From assembly GCA_944385445.1 (NCBI GenBank), contig CALWXF010000010.1, positions 1 to 64,000 of the forward strand: DNA of 64,000 nucleotides. The letters run 5' to 3'. This DNA comes from an uncultured Oscillospiraceae bacterium (lineage in GTDB: Bacteria; Bacillota; Clostridia; Oscillospirales; Oscillospiraceae). The stretch's first letter is position 1; every line of letters starts with the position of its first letter. This document shows positions 6,105-15,160 of this stretch, one piece after another. Both the position numbers and the translations under genes were made by a program. Below the pieces are notes generated by a model. It was not told the origin of the DNA. It saw only the letters and a list, made by a program, of their open reading frames with translations, and did not search any database.

Positions 6105-8285
6105 ATGATTCAATTTGACAAGCAAACCAATACCTTGACCCTTCACACCGCCCACACCTCCTATCAGATGAAAGTGGACGAGAAGGGGGTCCTGCTCCAC
6201 ACCTACTATGGGAAACGGCTGAGAAAGGGCGATTTGTCCCGGCTGATTTGTCACGAAGACCGGGGGTTTTCCCCCAACCCCTATGAGGCGGGGACCGACC
6301 GCACCTACTCCCTGGACACCCTCCCCCAGGAGTACTCCACCTGCAACGTGGGGGACTTCCGCCCCACCAGTCTGGAGGCCGACTTTGCCGACGGCAGTGT
6401 GGCGGTGGACTGGCGCTATGTGACCCACCACATCCTCCACGGCAAGTACACCATTCCCGGCCAGCCCAGCTTTTACGACGAGGGCCTGACCGCAGAGACC
6501 CTGGAGATGGTGCTGAAGGATGCCCACACCGGGTTGGAAGTGACCCTGTTGTATGGTATACTGGAGGAACTAGACCTGATCACCCGGGCGGTGCGGGTGC
6601 ACAACGGGGGAGAAACCCCCGTGGCCCTGACCCGTGTGATGTCCCTGTGTCTGGACTTCCCGGCGGGAAAGCGGGACTACATCACCCTGGGCGGCGCCTA
6701 CGCCCGGGAGCGGGAGCCGGTGCGGGCCCACCTGACCCAGGGCACCCACAGCGTGGGCAGTGTGCGGGGCACCTCCAGCCACCAAAGCAATCCCTTTGTG
6801 GTGGTGTGTGACCCGGACACCAACGAGGATCACGGCTCCTGCTGGGGTGCGGCCCTGGTGTACTCGGGCAACCATCTCATCGAGGTCACCGGCACACAGT
6901 TTGATGAGACCCGTCTGATCATGGGGATTCACCCCTTCCACTTCCGGTGGCAGCTGGAGCCTGGCGACACCTTCCACACCCCCGAGGTGGCCATGGTGTA
7001 CTCCCACCAGGGCCTGACCGACCTGAGCCAGAAGTTCCACCGGGGCATTCGGCTCAACCTGTGCCGGGGCACCTGGAAGGATGAGCGGCGCCCCATCCTC
7101 ATCAACAACTGGGAGGCCACCTACTTCCAGTTTGACGCAGATAAGATCGTCTCCATTGCCCAGACCGCCAGCCAGGTTGGGGTGGAGATGATGGTCATGG
7201 ACGACGGCTGGTTCGGCAAGCGCAACGACGACTTTGCCGGGCTGGGCGACTGGAACGTCAATGAGCACAAGCTGCCCGGCGGGCTGGCCCCGCTGGCAGA
7301 GCGCATCAATGCCCTGGGCATGAAGTTTGGCCTTTGGGTGGAGCCGGAGATGGTCAACGAGGACTCGGACCTGTACCGGGCTCACCCCGACTGGGCGCTG
7401 CAAATTCCCGGACGCAAGCCCACCCGGGGCCGCTCCCAGCTGGTGCTGGACCTGACGAGGGCAGAGGTGCGGGAGTACATCAAGGACAACCTGCGCCGCA
7501 CCCTCAACAGCGCCAACATTGTCTACATCAAGTGGGACATGAACCGCAGCCTCACCGATGTGTGGTCCATGGGCCTGCCCGCCCAGCGGCAGGGAGAGCT
7601 GTATCACCGGTATGTGCTGGGCGTGTATGAGATTTTGGAGATGCTCCACCAGGAGTTCCCCCACATTCTCATCGAGGGGTGCAGCGGCGGCGGCGGCCGC
7701 TTCGACTGCGGCATGCTGTACTACAGCCCTCAGTTCTGGTGCAGCGACAACACCGACGCTTTGGACCGCCTGCGCATCCAGTACGGCACGTCCTTCTGCT
7801 ATCCCTGCTCGGCAGTAGGTGCCCATGTGTCTGCCGTGCCTAACCACCAGACCGGACGGGAGACTCCCATGCACACCCGAGGCGTGGTGGCCACCGGTGG
7901 CACGTTCGGCTATGAGCTGGACCTGAATAAGCTCAGTCAGGATGACCTGGACGAGGTCGCCGGACAAATTGCCCAGTTCAAAGAGGACTGGGAAGTGGTG
8001 ATGCGGGGGGACTACTACCGCCTGACCAATCCCTTTGAGCCCGGATACTACCAGGCCTGGATGCATGTTTCCCAGGAGAAGGACGTGGCTCTGGTGTCCG
8101 TGGTGATGGGAGAGACACACGCCAACCCCATTCGGCCGCTGCTCTACCTCAAGGGACTGAATCCCCAGGAGGACTACGAACTGGATGGCCAGGTATACGG
8201 CGGCGATGAGCTGATGTCTGGTGGGTTGGCCCTGCCGGTGCAGAAAGAACACGGCGCGGTTCAGTACAAGCTGACCCGGGTGTGA
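6105..8285 (+). CDS. Alpha-galactosidase, GH36
   Basis: A 726-residue cytoplasmic glycosidase that removes terminal alpha-1,6-galactose from raffinose, stachyose and melibiose. The N-terminal beta domain covers about residues 1-325. The catalytic barrel carries MMVMDDGWFG, then YIKWDMN with nucleophile Asp478, and SDNTDA with acid/base Asp548. These positions coincide with those known for GH36 enzymes of Geobacillus, and the length is normal. The EGCSGGGGRFDCGMLYYSPQ segment is characteristic. It starts 14 bases after the permease stop and is read with the transporter, so substrate would be imported intact and cleaved inside to galactose and sucrose. Confidence 0.96.
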   Translation: MIQFDKQTNTLTLHTAHTSYQMKVDEKGVLLHTYYGKRLRKGDLSRLICHEDRGFSPNPYEAGTDRTYSLDTLPQEYSTCNVGDFRPTSLEADFADGSVAVDWRYVTHHILHGKYTIPGQPSFYDEGLTAETLEMVLKDAHTGLEVTLLYGILEELDLITRAVRVHNGGETPVALTRVMSLCLDFPAGKRDYITLGGAYAREREPVRAHLTQGTHSVGSVRGTSSHQSNPFVVVCDPDTNEDHGSCWGAALVYSGNHLIEVTGTQFDETRLIMGIHPFHFRWQLEPGDTFHTPEVAMVYSHQGLTDLSQKFHRGIRLNLCRGTWKDERRPILINNWEATYFQFDADKIVSIAQTASQVGVEMMVMDDGWFGKRNDDFAGLGDWNVNEHKLPGGLAPLAERINALGMKFGLWVEPEMVNEDSDLYRAHPDWALQIPGRKPTRGRSQLVLDLTRAEVREYIKDNLRRTLNSANIVYIKWDMNRSLTDVWSMGLPAQRQGELYHRYVLGVYEILEMLHQEFPHILIEGCSGGGGRFDCGMLYYSPQFWCSDNTDALDRLRIQYGTSFCYPCSAVGAHVSAVPNHQTGRETPMHTRGVVATGGTFGYELDLNKLSQDDLDEVAGQIAQFKEDWEVVMRGDYYRLTNPFEPGYYQAWMHVSQEKDVALVSVVMGETHANPIRPLLYLKGLNPQEDYELDGQVYGGDELMSGGLALPVQKEHGAVQYKLTRV

Positions 8286-8310
8286 GAAATACATAGGGGG
8301 AGGGGGAGCC

Positions 8311-9186
8311 ATGCAAGGACAGTTTTCCATGTTTCCTCACGACAATTTTCTGGATTTATTTATGGTTCAGTTCGGATGGGAACAGTGCGCCCCCCTCCAC
8401 TCCTATGGCCCACATGTACGCAACAACTTCCTCTTCCACTACATCATCTCGGGAAAGGGACAGCTGGAGGTGACCCAGCCCGAGGGCGGGGTGCGTCGGT
8501 TTCAGCTCCACGAGGGCACCGGCTTCCTCATCCTCCCCGGACAAGTGACCACCTACTGTGCTGACCAGGATGACCCGTGGAGATATACCTGGGTGGAATT
8601 TGGCGGGGTACAGGCCCAGTACCGCCTGGGGCTGGCAGGGCTGACCGAACAGCAGCCCATTTACTCCCCCATCCAGCGGAATATGGCCCAGCGGCTCCAA
8701 GATGAGCTGCTCTACATCGCCAACAATCCCCAGGCTACCACCATGAACCTGATGGCCCACTTCTACCTCTTCATGGACGCCCTCATTGAGACCTCCGCCA
8801 ACAAACAGCGGATGCGAGGCATGACCCAGCAGAACTTCTACATCCGTGAGGCCACCCAGTTCATTGAGCAGTACTACAAAGATGACATCAAAATTGAGCA
8901 GATCGCTGCATTCTGCGGCCTCAACCGCACCTACTTCAGCCGTCTGTTCAAGGAGATGCTGGGAGAGACCCCTCAGGAGTACCTGGCCCGCTACCGTGTT
9001 AACAAGTCCATGGAGATCATGCGGGGTACCAACCTATCCATTGGGGAGATCGCCGCTATGGTGGGATACCCCAACCAAATGTATTTTTCCAAGGTGTTTC
9101 GAAAATATCAGGGGGTGCCGCCCCGGACCTGGCGCCAGCAGGACAGCCAGGTGGTGGAGGGTAACGGCTCCGGCAGGAAAGGATGA
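8311..9186 (+). CDS. AraC-family regulator of the operon (MsmR-like)
   Basis: A 291-residue regulator. The N-terminal cupin-type sugar-binding domain (about residues 25-150) contains FHYIISGKGQLEV and FLILPGQVTTYCADQDDPWRYTWVEFGG. The C-terminal part has two AraC helix-turn-helix motifs, CGLNRTYFSRLFKEMLGETP and IGEIAAMVGYPNQMYFSKVFRKYQG. Encoded inside the operon it probably senses an alpha-galactoside and activates the promoter near 2784. Its stop codon overlaps the start of the next gene by 4 bases. Confidence 0.9.
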   Translation: MQGQFSMFPHDNFLDLFMVQFGWEQCAPLHSYGPHVRNNFLFHYIISGKGQLEVTQPEGGVRRFQLHEGTGFLILPGQVTTYCADQDDPWRYTWVEFGGVQAQYRLGLAGLTEQQPIYSPIQRNMAQRLQDELLYIANNPQATTMNLMAHFYLFMDALIETSANKQRMRGMTQQNFYIREATQFIEQYYKDDIKIEQIAAFCGLNRTYFSRLFKEMLGETPQEYLARYRVNKSMEIMRGTNLSIGEIAAMVGYPNQMYFSKVFRKYQGVPPRTWRQQDSQVVEGNGSGRKG

Positions 9187-9878
9187 CAGGCATGTACTGG
9201 AGACAAAAAGATTTTCGCGCCGCCCAGGAGCGGGAGGGAGAGCCCTCCAAGCTCTCAGATGTGCTCACTCAGAGCAGTCTGGACCTATTTCGTATCAATC
9301 TCCTCACCTGCCTGGCCATGATTCCGCTGGTTACCATCCCTGCCGCCATTTGTGCCATGAATGACATGGCAGGACGGATGGTACGGGACGAGGAGGCCAG
9401 CCCACGGCAGTTCTGGTCCAGCGTCAAGGGGAACCTGCTGCGGGGAATCCCGGTGTTCTTTCTGGCCTGTGTGCTGCCCTGGCTGGCTGCCGCAGCCGCA
9501 TTCCTCTATGCGGGGATGACCCAGGAGCACGGGGTCTTCTTTCTCCCCTGTGCCTTCTCTCTGCTGGTATGTCTGGTGTCCCTGCTCACCTCTGCCTACC
9601 TCTTCCCCCTCTCCGAGGCCATGCCCCTGAAACAGGCTATCCCAGCCAGTGTGCGCCTGGCCCTGGCCCGGCCGGGGAAGGCCCTGGTGTGTGGGGTGCT
9701 CAACCACGGCCTGATGTTTCTGGCCATCGGATTTTTGCCGCTGAGCGGACCTTATTTCCTCTTGGGCGGCTTGGCTTTCCCCTGTTTGGTGGGACGATTC
9801 CTGGTCCGGGAGAATGTCCGGCTGCTCCTACCCCACCGAGAGGAGAACTTTGAGCTGGTGCAGGAAGAGGATCTGTAA
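9183..9878 (+). CDS. YesL/DUF624 family membrane protein
   Basis: A 231-residue membrane protein with about five hydrophobic segments: FRINLLTCLAMIPLVTIPAA, IPVFFLACVLPWLAAAAAFL, FLPCAFSLLVCLVSLLTSAY, and two more near the C-terminus. DUF624 proteins sit next to sugar ABC transporters and glycosidases in Firmicutes, but their role is unknown. The ATG overlaps the araC stop (ATGA), so the two are translationally coupled. A part in signalling or transport assembly is only a guess. Confidence 0.75.
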   Translation: MTGMYWRQKDFRAAQEREGEPSKLSDVLTQSSLDLFRINLLTCLAMIPLVTIPAAICAMNDMAGRMVRDEEASPRQFWSSVKGNLLRGIPVFFLACVLPWLAAAAAFLYAGMTQEHGVFFLPCAFSLLVCLVSLLTSAYLFPLSEAMPLKQAIPASVRLALARPGKALVCGVLNHGLMFLAIGFLPLSGPYFLLGGLAFPCLVGRFLVRENVRLLLPHREENFELVQEEDL

Positions 9879-9927
9879 GGCGAAACACCTGCCACGGATA
9901 AAATCAAACAAAAAGGAGCACAACTCG

Positions 9928-11844
9928 ATGCGACCCAAGAGAAGCCGCACCACGGCTGTGGTGCAAAAAAACGTCGCTGCTGCATCCGTCCCGTCGGGAT
10001 GGGTTGCAGACGAGAGTGTCTTCCAGCGCCGTCTGGACCAGCGCCAGGAGGAGCTGCGGGCACTGTACAATACCATCTACCCCAACGACCAACAGGCCTA
10101 TGAGTACTTTGTGGCCATGCTGCACCGGATGTTCCTGAGCCGGAAAGAGGCCCTGCACGAGCAGGATGCCCAGCGGGAGCAGGACCCACAGTGGTTTAAG
10201 GCCAAGGACTTTGTAGGCATGATGCTGTACACCAACGCTTTCGGCGGTACCCTCCAGGGGGTGAAGGAGAAGCTGGGCTACCTCAACGAGTGTGGAGTGA
10301 ACTACCTGCACCTGATGCCGCTGCTGTTGAGCCCCGAAGGGCGCAGCGACGGCGGCTATGCCGTGGCGGACTTCCGCACGGTGCAGCCCCAGCTGGGCAC
10401 CATGGAGGACCTGGAGGCTCTGGCTGATGCCTGCCGAGCCCAGGGCACCTGCCTGTGCCTGGACTTTGTGATGAACCACACCAGCGAGGACCACGAGTGG
10501 GCCAAAAAGGCCCGGGCAGGGGAGCCTGGCTACCGGGAGCGCTACTTCTTCTACGACAACTGGGACATTCCCAACCGGTATGAGGAGACGGTGCCCCAGG
10601 TGTTCCCCACCACAGCCCCCGGCAACTTCACCTGGCTGGAGGATTGCCAGCAAGTGGTGATGACCACCTTCTACCCCTATCAGTGGGACCTGAACTATGC
10701 AAACCCCGTGGTCATGAACGACATGACTGAGAATCTGCTGTACCTGACCAACCGGGGCATTGACGTCATTCGGCTGGATGCTGTGCCCTACATCTGGAAG
10801 GAGCTGGGCACCAGTTGCCGCAACCTGCCCATGGTGCACACTATGGTGCGGTTGATGCGACTGGCCTGCGAAATTGTCTGCCCCAGCGTGCTGCTGTTGG
10901 GGGAGGTGGTCATGGAGCCGGCAAAGGTGGTGCCCTACTTCGGGAGCACCGAAAAACCCGAGTGTCACATGCTCTACAACGTCACCACCATGGCTACCAC
11001 CTGGCACACCCTGGCCACCGGCGATGTATCCCTGCTGCGCCGCCAGCTGGACACCGTGTGCGCTCTGCCCAAGGAGTTTTTGTTCCTCAACTACCTGCGC
11101 TGCCACGATGACATCGGCTGGGGCCTGGACTACGCCTGGCTCAACGCCCGCTTCGGCACTGACGAGGTAGCCCACAAGCGATATCTGAACCAATGGTTCA
11201 CTGGCCAGTGGCCCGGCAGCGTCAGCCGGGGCGAGCTGTACAACGACGACCCCCGGCTGGGGGACGCCCGGCTGTGTGGCACCACCGCCTCCCTGTGCGG
11301 GCTGGAGACCGCCTGCGATGCTATGTCCCAGGCCCGGGCTGTGGGGTGTGATTTGATGCTCCACGCTTGGATGTTTACTCAGAGCGGCATCCCCGTGCTG
11401 TACAGCGGGGATGAGGTGGGCCAGTGCAACGACTACAGCTACCACCAAGACCCCAACAAGTGCGCAGACAGCCGATACCTCCACCGGGGAGACTTCCCCT
11501 GGGAGGCGGCAGAGCAACGTCACGTGGAGGGGACGGTGGAGAACCAGCTGTTCTACGGCCTGCGCCGTCTGGAGACCCTCCGGGCCCAGTACCCATGCTT
11601 CCAACCCAATGCCAACGTGTGGACCTTTGACACAGGGTCTCCCCACGTGCTGGGGGTGGGCCGCTGGTACAATGGCTGCAAGCTGATGGCCTTCTTTAAC
11701 TTCAGCGGCAGCTTCATCACCGCCACCTGTCCCGAGCCGGGGGACTACCATGAGGTGATGTACGATAATTTCTACACCGACCTGCGGCAGGTGCAGCTCT
11801 ACCCCTACGGCTTTGCATGGATGATTCAATTCCCCAATTCATGA
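9928..11844 (+). CDS. Amylosucrase-type glycoside hydrolase, GH13
   Basis: A 638-residue GH13 enzyme resembling amylosucrase along most of its length. Shared landmarks are DFVMNHTSEDHEWA, TTFYPYQWDLNYANP, IRLDAVPYIWK with nucleophile Asp284, LLGEVV with acid/base Glu326, and LRCHDDIGW with the third carboxylate at about 394-395. In Neisseria amylosucrase the catalytic residues are 286, 328 and 393. The enzyme would act on sucrose released by the alpha-galactosidase, either moving glucose onto a glucan or simply hydrolysing sucrose; sequence does not decide. In comparable streptococcal msm operons this place is held by sucrose phosphorylase. The start at 9928 has AAAGGAG 9 bases upstream. Confidence 0.85.
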   Translation: MRPKRSRTTAVVQKNVAAASVPSGWVADESVFQRRLDQRQEELRALYNTIYPNDQQAYEYFVAMLHRMFLSRKEALHEQDAQREQDPQWFKAKDFVGMMLYTNAFGGTLQGVKEKLGYLNECGVNYLHLMPLLLSPEGRSDGGYAVADFRTVQPQLGTMEDLEALADACRAQGTCLCLDFVMNHTSEDHEWAKKARAGEPGYRERYFFYDNWDIPNRYEETVPQVFPTTAPGNFTWLEDCQQVVMTTFYPYQWDLNYANPVVMNDMTENLLYLTNRGIDVIRLDAVPYIWKELGTSCRNLPMVHTMVRLMRLACEIVCPSVLLLGEVVMEPAKVVPYFGSTEKPECHMLYNVTTMATTWHTLATGDVSLLRRQLDTVCALPKEFLFLNYLRCHDDIGWGLDYAWLNARFGTDEVAHKRYLNQWFTGQWPGSVSRGELYNDDPRLGDARLCGTTASLCGLETACDAMSQARAVGCDLMLHAWMFTQSGIPVLYSGDEVGQCNDYSYHQDPNKCADSRYLHRGDFPWEAAEQRHVEGTVENQLFYGLRRLETLRAQYPCFQPNANVWTFDTGSPHVLGVGRWYNGCKLMAFFNFSGSFITATCPEPGDYHEVMYDNFYTDLRQVQLYPYGFAWMIQFPNS

Positions 11845-12063
11845 ACGGATCCGGTGCCGGTGGCACCAAACATGACATATTCAAGCCCGCAGGCGGCGAC
11901 TTCCACGGGAATACTCCCTTAGCCCCTGCGAGGAACAAAAGGAGGAAAAAAGTCCGTTGACCGACGGTGCGGCAATGTGGAGACTTGTCGCAAGGCCCCC
12001 GGAGGTTCGCTCTCTGGGCGGTGAGGATGGGGTTGCGGAGGCATCCCATCTACGGTATAATGT
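11845..12063 (+). other. Odd intergenic stretch before the ATPase gene
   Basis: A strong ribosome site (AAAAGGAGGAAAAAA, about 11937-11950) stands with no start codon behind it, while the ATPase start at 12064 has no ribosome site of its own. About 110 bases, from 11951 to 12061, separate the two. TTGCGG (12033-12038) and TATAAT (12056-12061), spaced by 17, resemble a promoter, but the expected transcription start would fall at or just past the ATG. No structured RNA is recognised. Confidence 0.45.
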
Positions 12064-13197
12064 ATGGCAACCTTGAGTCTGAAGAATGTGAAGAAGGTTT
12101 ACGACAACCAGGTGACCGCTGTTCATGATTTCAACCTGGAGATTGCGGACAAGGAGTTTATCGTTCTGGTAGGCCCCTCTGGCTGCGGTAAGTCCACCAC
12201 CCTGCGGATGATCGCCGGCCTGGAGGAGATTTCCGACGGCGAGCTGCGCATCGGTGACCGCGTGGTCAACGATGTGGAGCCCAAGGACCGTGACATCGCC
12301 ATGGTGTTCCAGAGCTACGCCCTTTATCCCCACATGACCGTGTATGAGAACATGGCCTTCGCCCTGAGGCTGCGCAAGATGCCCAAGGATGAGATCGACC
12401 GCCGGGTGAAGGAGGCTGCAGAGATCCTGGACATCACCCAGTATTTGCAGCGCAAGCCCAAGGCTCTGTCCGGCGGCCAGCGCCAGCGTGTGGCCATTGG
12501 CCGTGCCATCGTGCGGGAGCCCAAGGTGTTTTTGATGGATGAGCCTCTGTCCAACCTGGACGCCAAGCTGCGCAACCAGATGCGGGCTGAGATCATCAAG
12601 CTGCGCAAGCGCATTGACACCACCTTCATCTACGTCACCCACGATCAGACCGAAGCTATGACTCTGGGCGACCGCATTGTCATCATGAAGGATGGCTACA
12701 TCCAGCAGGTGGGCACTCCCCAGGAGGTGTTTGGACACCCCATCAACACCTTTGTGGCCAGCTTCATCGGCACCCCCCAGATGAACTTCTTCGACGCCAA
12801 GCTGAAGAACAACGGCGGCGCCTATCAGGTCGTCTGCGGCGGCATGAAGGTGCAGCTGCCTGATGAGGTCCAGGCCAAGCTCAAGGCCAACGGCGTGGCC
12901 GCCGGTGACATTGTGCTGGGCATCCGTCCCGAGCACATCCAGTTTGTGGAGGGCGGCCAGGGCAATGCCCTCACCGGCCAGGTGGACGTGTCCGAGATGA
13001 TGGGCAGCGAGATCCATCTGCACATCTCCACCTCCACCGGAGACGGCGCTGCCAAGGATGTGGTCATGCGGGTATCCACCAACGATCTGCCCAGCCAGTA
13101 CCGCAACGGCATCCCCTATGGCACCCAGATCAGCTTCAGCTTCCCCGGTGCGCTGGTGCACCTGTTCGACAAGGAGACCGAGCGCAATTTGATCTGA
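12064..13197 (+). CDS. msmK: Sugar ABC transporter ATP-binding protein (MsmK/UgpC type)
   Basis: A 377-residue ATPase. The nucleotide-binding domain has Walker A GPSGCGKST near residue 38, signature LSGGQRQRV and Walker B VFLMDEP. The C-terminal regulatory OB-like domain (from about residue 240) contains VLGIRPEHIQ. MsmK-type ATPases energise the msm permeases and are often shared between several carbohydrate importers. The N-terminus MATLSLKNVKKVYD is typical, and an in-frame stop lies at 12058, so 12064 is the only sensible start even though no Shine-Dalgarno precedes it. Confidence 0.93.
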   Translation: MATLSLKNVKKVYDNQVTAVHDFNLEIADKEFIVLVGPSGCGKSTTLRMIAGLEEISDGELRIGDRVVNDVEPKDRDIAMVFQSYALYPHMTVYENMAFALRLRKMPKDEIDRRVKEAAEILDITQYLQRKPKALSGGQRQRVAIGRAIVREPKVFLMDEPLSNLDAKLRNQMRAEIIKLRKRIDTTFIYVTHDQTEAMTLGDRIVIMKDGYIQQVGTPQEVFGHPINTFVASFIGTPQMNFFDAKLKNNGGAYQVVCGGMKVQLPDEVQAKLKANGVAAGDIVLGIRPEHIQFVEGGQGNALTGQVDVSEMMGSEIHLHISTSTGDGAAKDVVMRVSTNDLPSQYRNGIPYGTQISFSFPGALVHLFDKETERNLI

Positions 13198-13228
13198 GAG
13201 ATCGCAATTTCAACCCATGTAACGGCTG

Positions 13229-13260
13229 CGGGTCGGGCCTGTGTGGCCCGACCCGTTTTC
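13229..13260 (+). terminator. Terminator of the alpha-galactoside operon
   Basis: CGGGTCGGGCC and GGCCCGACCCG around a TGTGT loop, followed by TTTTC, 30 bases after the ATPase stop. Confidence 0.85.
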
Positions 13261-13288
13261 ATCTGTACAGGAATAGGAGGGACACACC

Positions 13289-15160
13289 ATGGCATTTGAA
13301 GAGTATCAACGGGCGTTGAAGATTGCCCAAAAGGACAGGAAAAACGCAGAGATGAAGGGGCAGCCCACGGGCCTGCTGACACTGCCGGACCAACCGGAGA
13401 AGTTGGCCTATCGGCGGGAGTCCCTGGGCATTGTGGAAATTCCCGCCGAACTGATTGTGGGTACCTGCAACGCCCTGAGAGCGGATGCCTTTTCCCCGGG
13501 GTTCTATCCGGCCCTTCCGGCGGAGACGGAATTTGGGGAGAAGTGGATGAGCCTTTGCAAAGCCCACCTGGAAGAGGGCATCCGGGACCCCATTAAGGCG
13601 GTGGAGTATCTCAATCGCTATTACGTGATCGAGGGGCACAAGCGGGTGAGTGTGCTGAAATACTTTGGTGCCGTCTCCATTCCCGGTGTGGTGACACGCC
13701 TGCTGCCGTTCCCATCCGATGACCCGGAGGTGGTGGCCTACCAGGAGTTTTTGGAGTTTTACCACATGACCGGCCAGCTGTTCCTGGTCTTCCGCCAGCC
13801 TGGCCAGTACGCCAGACTGCTGGAGCTGATGGGATGTACCAACAAGGAGGCGTGGGGCGCAGAGTTCACCTACGCGTTCCGGGCGTTTTACTATATGTTC
13901 CGGGAGGCATATCTCCGGGAATATGAGGACGAGCAGGGGGTTGCACAGGCCTTTTTGACCTATATTGAGATTTTTGGCTATCAGGAGTCCATCCGGAAGC
14001 TGCCATCTCAGCTGGAGGAGGATCTGTCCAAAATCAAGCAGGAGATACAAAACAAAGTGGAGCAGGTAGAGAACACCGTGGTGCTGGATGACAATGTGAA
14101 GGTGCCCTTTTTGTACACCCTGCGCCCCACGCCGGATAAAATCCACGTGGCCTTCATCCACCGGGGCAACACCGAGACCTCCAAATGGACGTACAGCCAC
14201 GAGTATGGGCGCATCCGCATGGAGCGGGCCATGCGGGGGCAGGTGTCCACACAGTGGTATGAAAATGTGGACACCGACGAACAGGCCGAGCAGGTCATTG
14301 AGGACGTCATCCGGATGGGGGCAGACATCATCTTTACCACCCACCCCCAGCTGCTGCTGCCCAGCGTCAAGCAGGCGGTGCTCCACCCAGAGGCGAAAAT
14401 CCTCAACTGCTCTTTGAACACCAACTACCCCTCCGTGCGCACCTATTATCCCCGCCTGTACGGGGCCAAGTTCATCAAAGGGGCCATTGCCGGGGCCATG
14501 TCCCGAGACGGGCGCATCGGCTATGTGACCGACTACCCCACCTATGGGGAGGTTGCCAGTATCAATGCCTTTGCCCAGGGGGCACGGATGGTCAACGCCC
14601 ACGCAAAAATTTACTTGGAGTGGTCTCAGCTCCAGTCAGGGGATGGCCTGGAGCGGCTGCGCCAGAAGGGCATTAACCTGGTGGACTACCACGACCAACT
14701 CCATGAACACAGAGACGGTGTCCAGGATGACACCCACAATTTGGCCCTGGTCCAGTGCTATTGGGGAAAATTCTACCAACGGCTGGTACGCCGGGTCATG
14801 GACGGCAGTTGGAAGCTGGAGGAGCGGGGGGCCAGCGCCGTCAACTATTGGTGGGGCATGACCCAGGGGGTGGTGAGCGTGCTCAGTTCCCGGCGGGTGC
14901 CGGCGGGAACCCGTCGGCTGGTGGGGTTGTTCCGGGACGCCATGCGCAACCAAAAGTTGGACCCCTTTTATGGAACCATTTACAATCAGCGGGGACAGGT
15001 GGTGCACAGCGATGAGATTCCCCTGTCTACCCAGAAAATTTTGACCATGAACTGGCTGTCCTCCTACGTGGAGGGGCGGCTGCCCGACCTAGAGGAGTTT
15101 ACCCCTAAGGCTCAGGAGCTGATTCGATTGCAGGGCGTGGAGAGACGGAGCGACGCATGA
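13289..15160 (+). CDS. Cytosolic ParB-like/BMP two-domain protein
   Basis: A 623-residue protein with no signal peptide or membrane helix. The N-terminal part (about residues 48-145) looks like a ParB/sulfiredoxin-type fold: IVEIPAELIVG, DPIKAVEYLNRYYVIEGHKR, VSVLKYFGA. A helical linker follows, with a heptad-like stretch near 235-260. From about residue 275 a BMP-type periplasmic-binding fold begins (KIHVAFIHRG, ADIIFTTHPQLLLPSV, KFIKGAIAGAMSRDGRIGYV, INAFAQGARMVNAHAKI). BMP domains normally are extracellular lipoproteins that bind nucleosides, so a cytosolic copy fused to a ParB-like domain suggests an intracellular ligand sensor. Its stop overlaps the next gene's start by 4 bases, implying joint function with that phosphoesterase. 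Confidence 0.7.
   Translation: MAFEEYQRALKIAQKDRKNAEMKGQPTGLLTLPDQPEKLAYRRESLGIVEIPAELIVGTCNALRADAFSPGFYPALPAETEFGEKWMSLCKAHLEEGIRDPIKAVEYLNRYYVIEGHKRVSVLKYFGAVSIPGVVTRLLPFPSDDPEVVAYQEFLEFYHMTGQLFLVFRQPGQYARLLELMGCTNKEAWGAEFTYAFRAFYYMFREAYLREYEDEQGVAQAFLTYIEIFGYQESIRKLPSQLEEDLSKIKQEIQNKVEQVENTVVLDDNVKVPFLYTLRPTPDKIHVAFIHRGNTETSKWTYSHEYGRIRMERAMRGQVSTQWYENVDTDEQAEQVIEDVIRMGADIIFTTHPQLLLPSVKQAVLHPEAKILNCSLNTNYPSVRTYYPRLYGAKFIKGAIAGAMSRDGRIGYVTDYPTYGEVASINAFAQGARMVNAHAKIYLEWSQLQSGDGLERLRQKGINLVDYHDQLHEHRDGVQDDTHNLALVQCYWGKFYQRLVRRVMDGSWKLEERGASAVNYWWGMTQGVVSVLSSRRVPAGTRRLVGLFRDAMRNQKLDPFYGTIYNQRGQVVHSDEIPLSTQKILTMNWLSSYVEGRLPDLEEFTPKAQELIRLQGVERRSDA

Noticed and set aside
6105..8285. GH36 raffinose synthase-type assignment
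   Set aside because: Residues and spacing (Asp478, Asp548) match bacterial alpha-galactosidases, and the operon context is catabolic.
9904..11829. Long minus-strand frame opposite the amylosucrase-type gene
   Set aside because: Antisense shadow; the plus-strand frame has all catalytic motifs.
12033..12061. TTGCGG/TATAAT as the promoter of the msmK gene
   Set aside because: The predicted start of transcription would lie at or after the ATG, so it is at best a leaderless promoter; kept only as an option.
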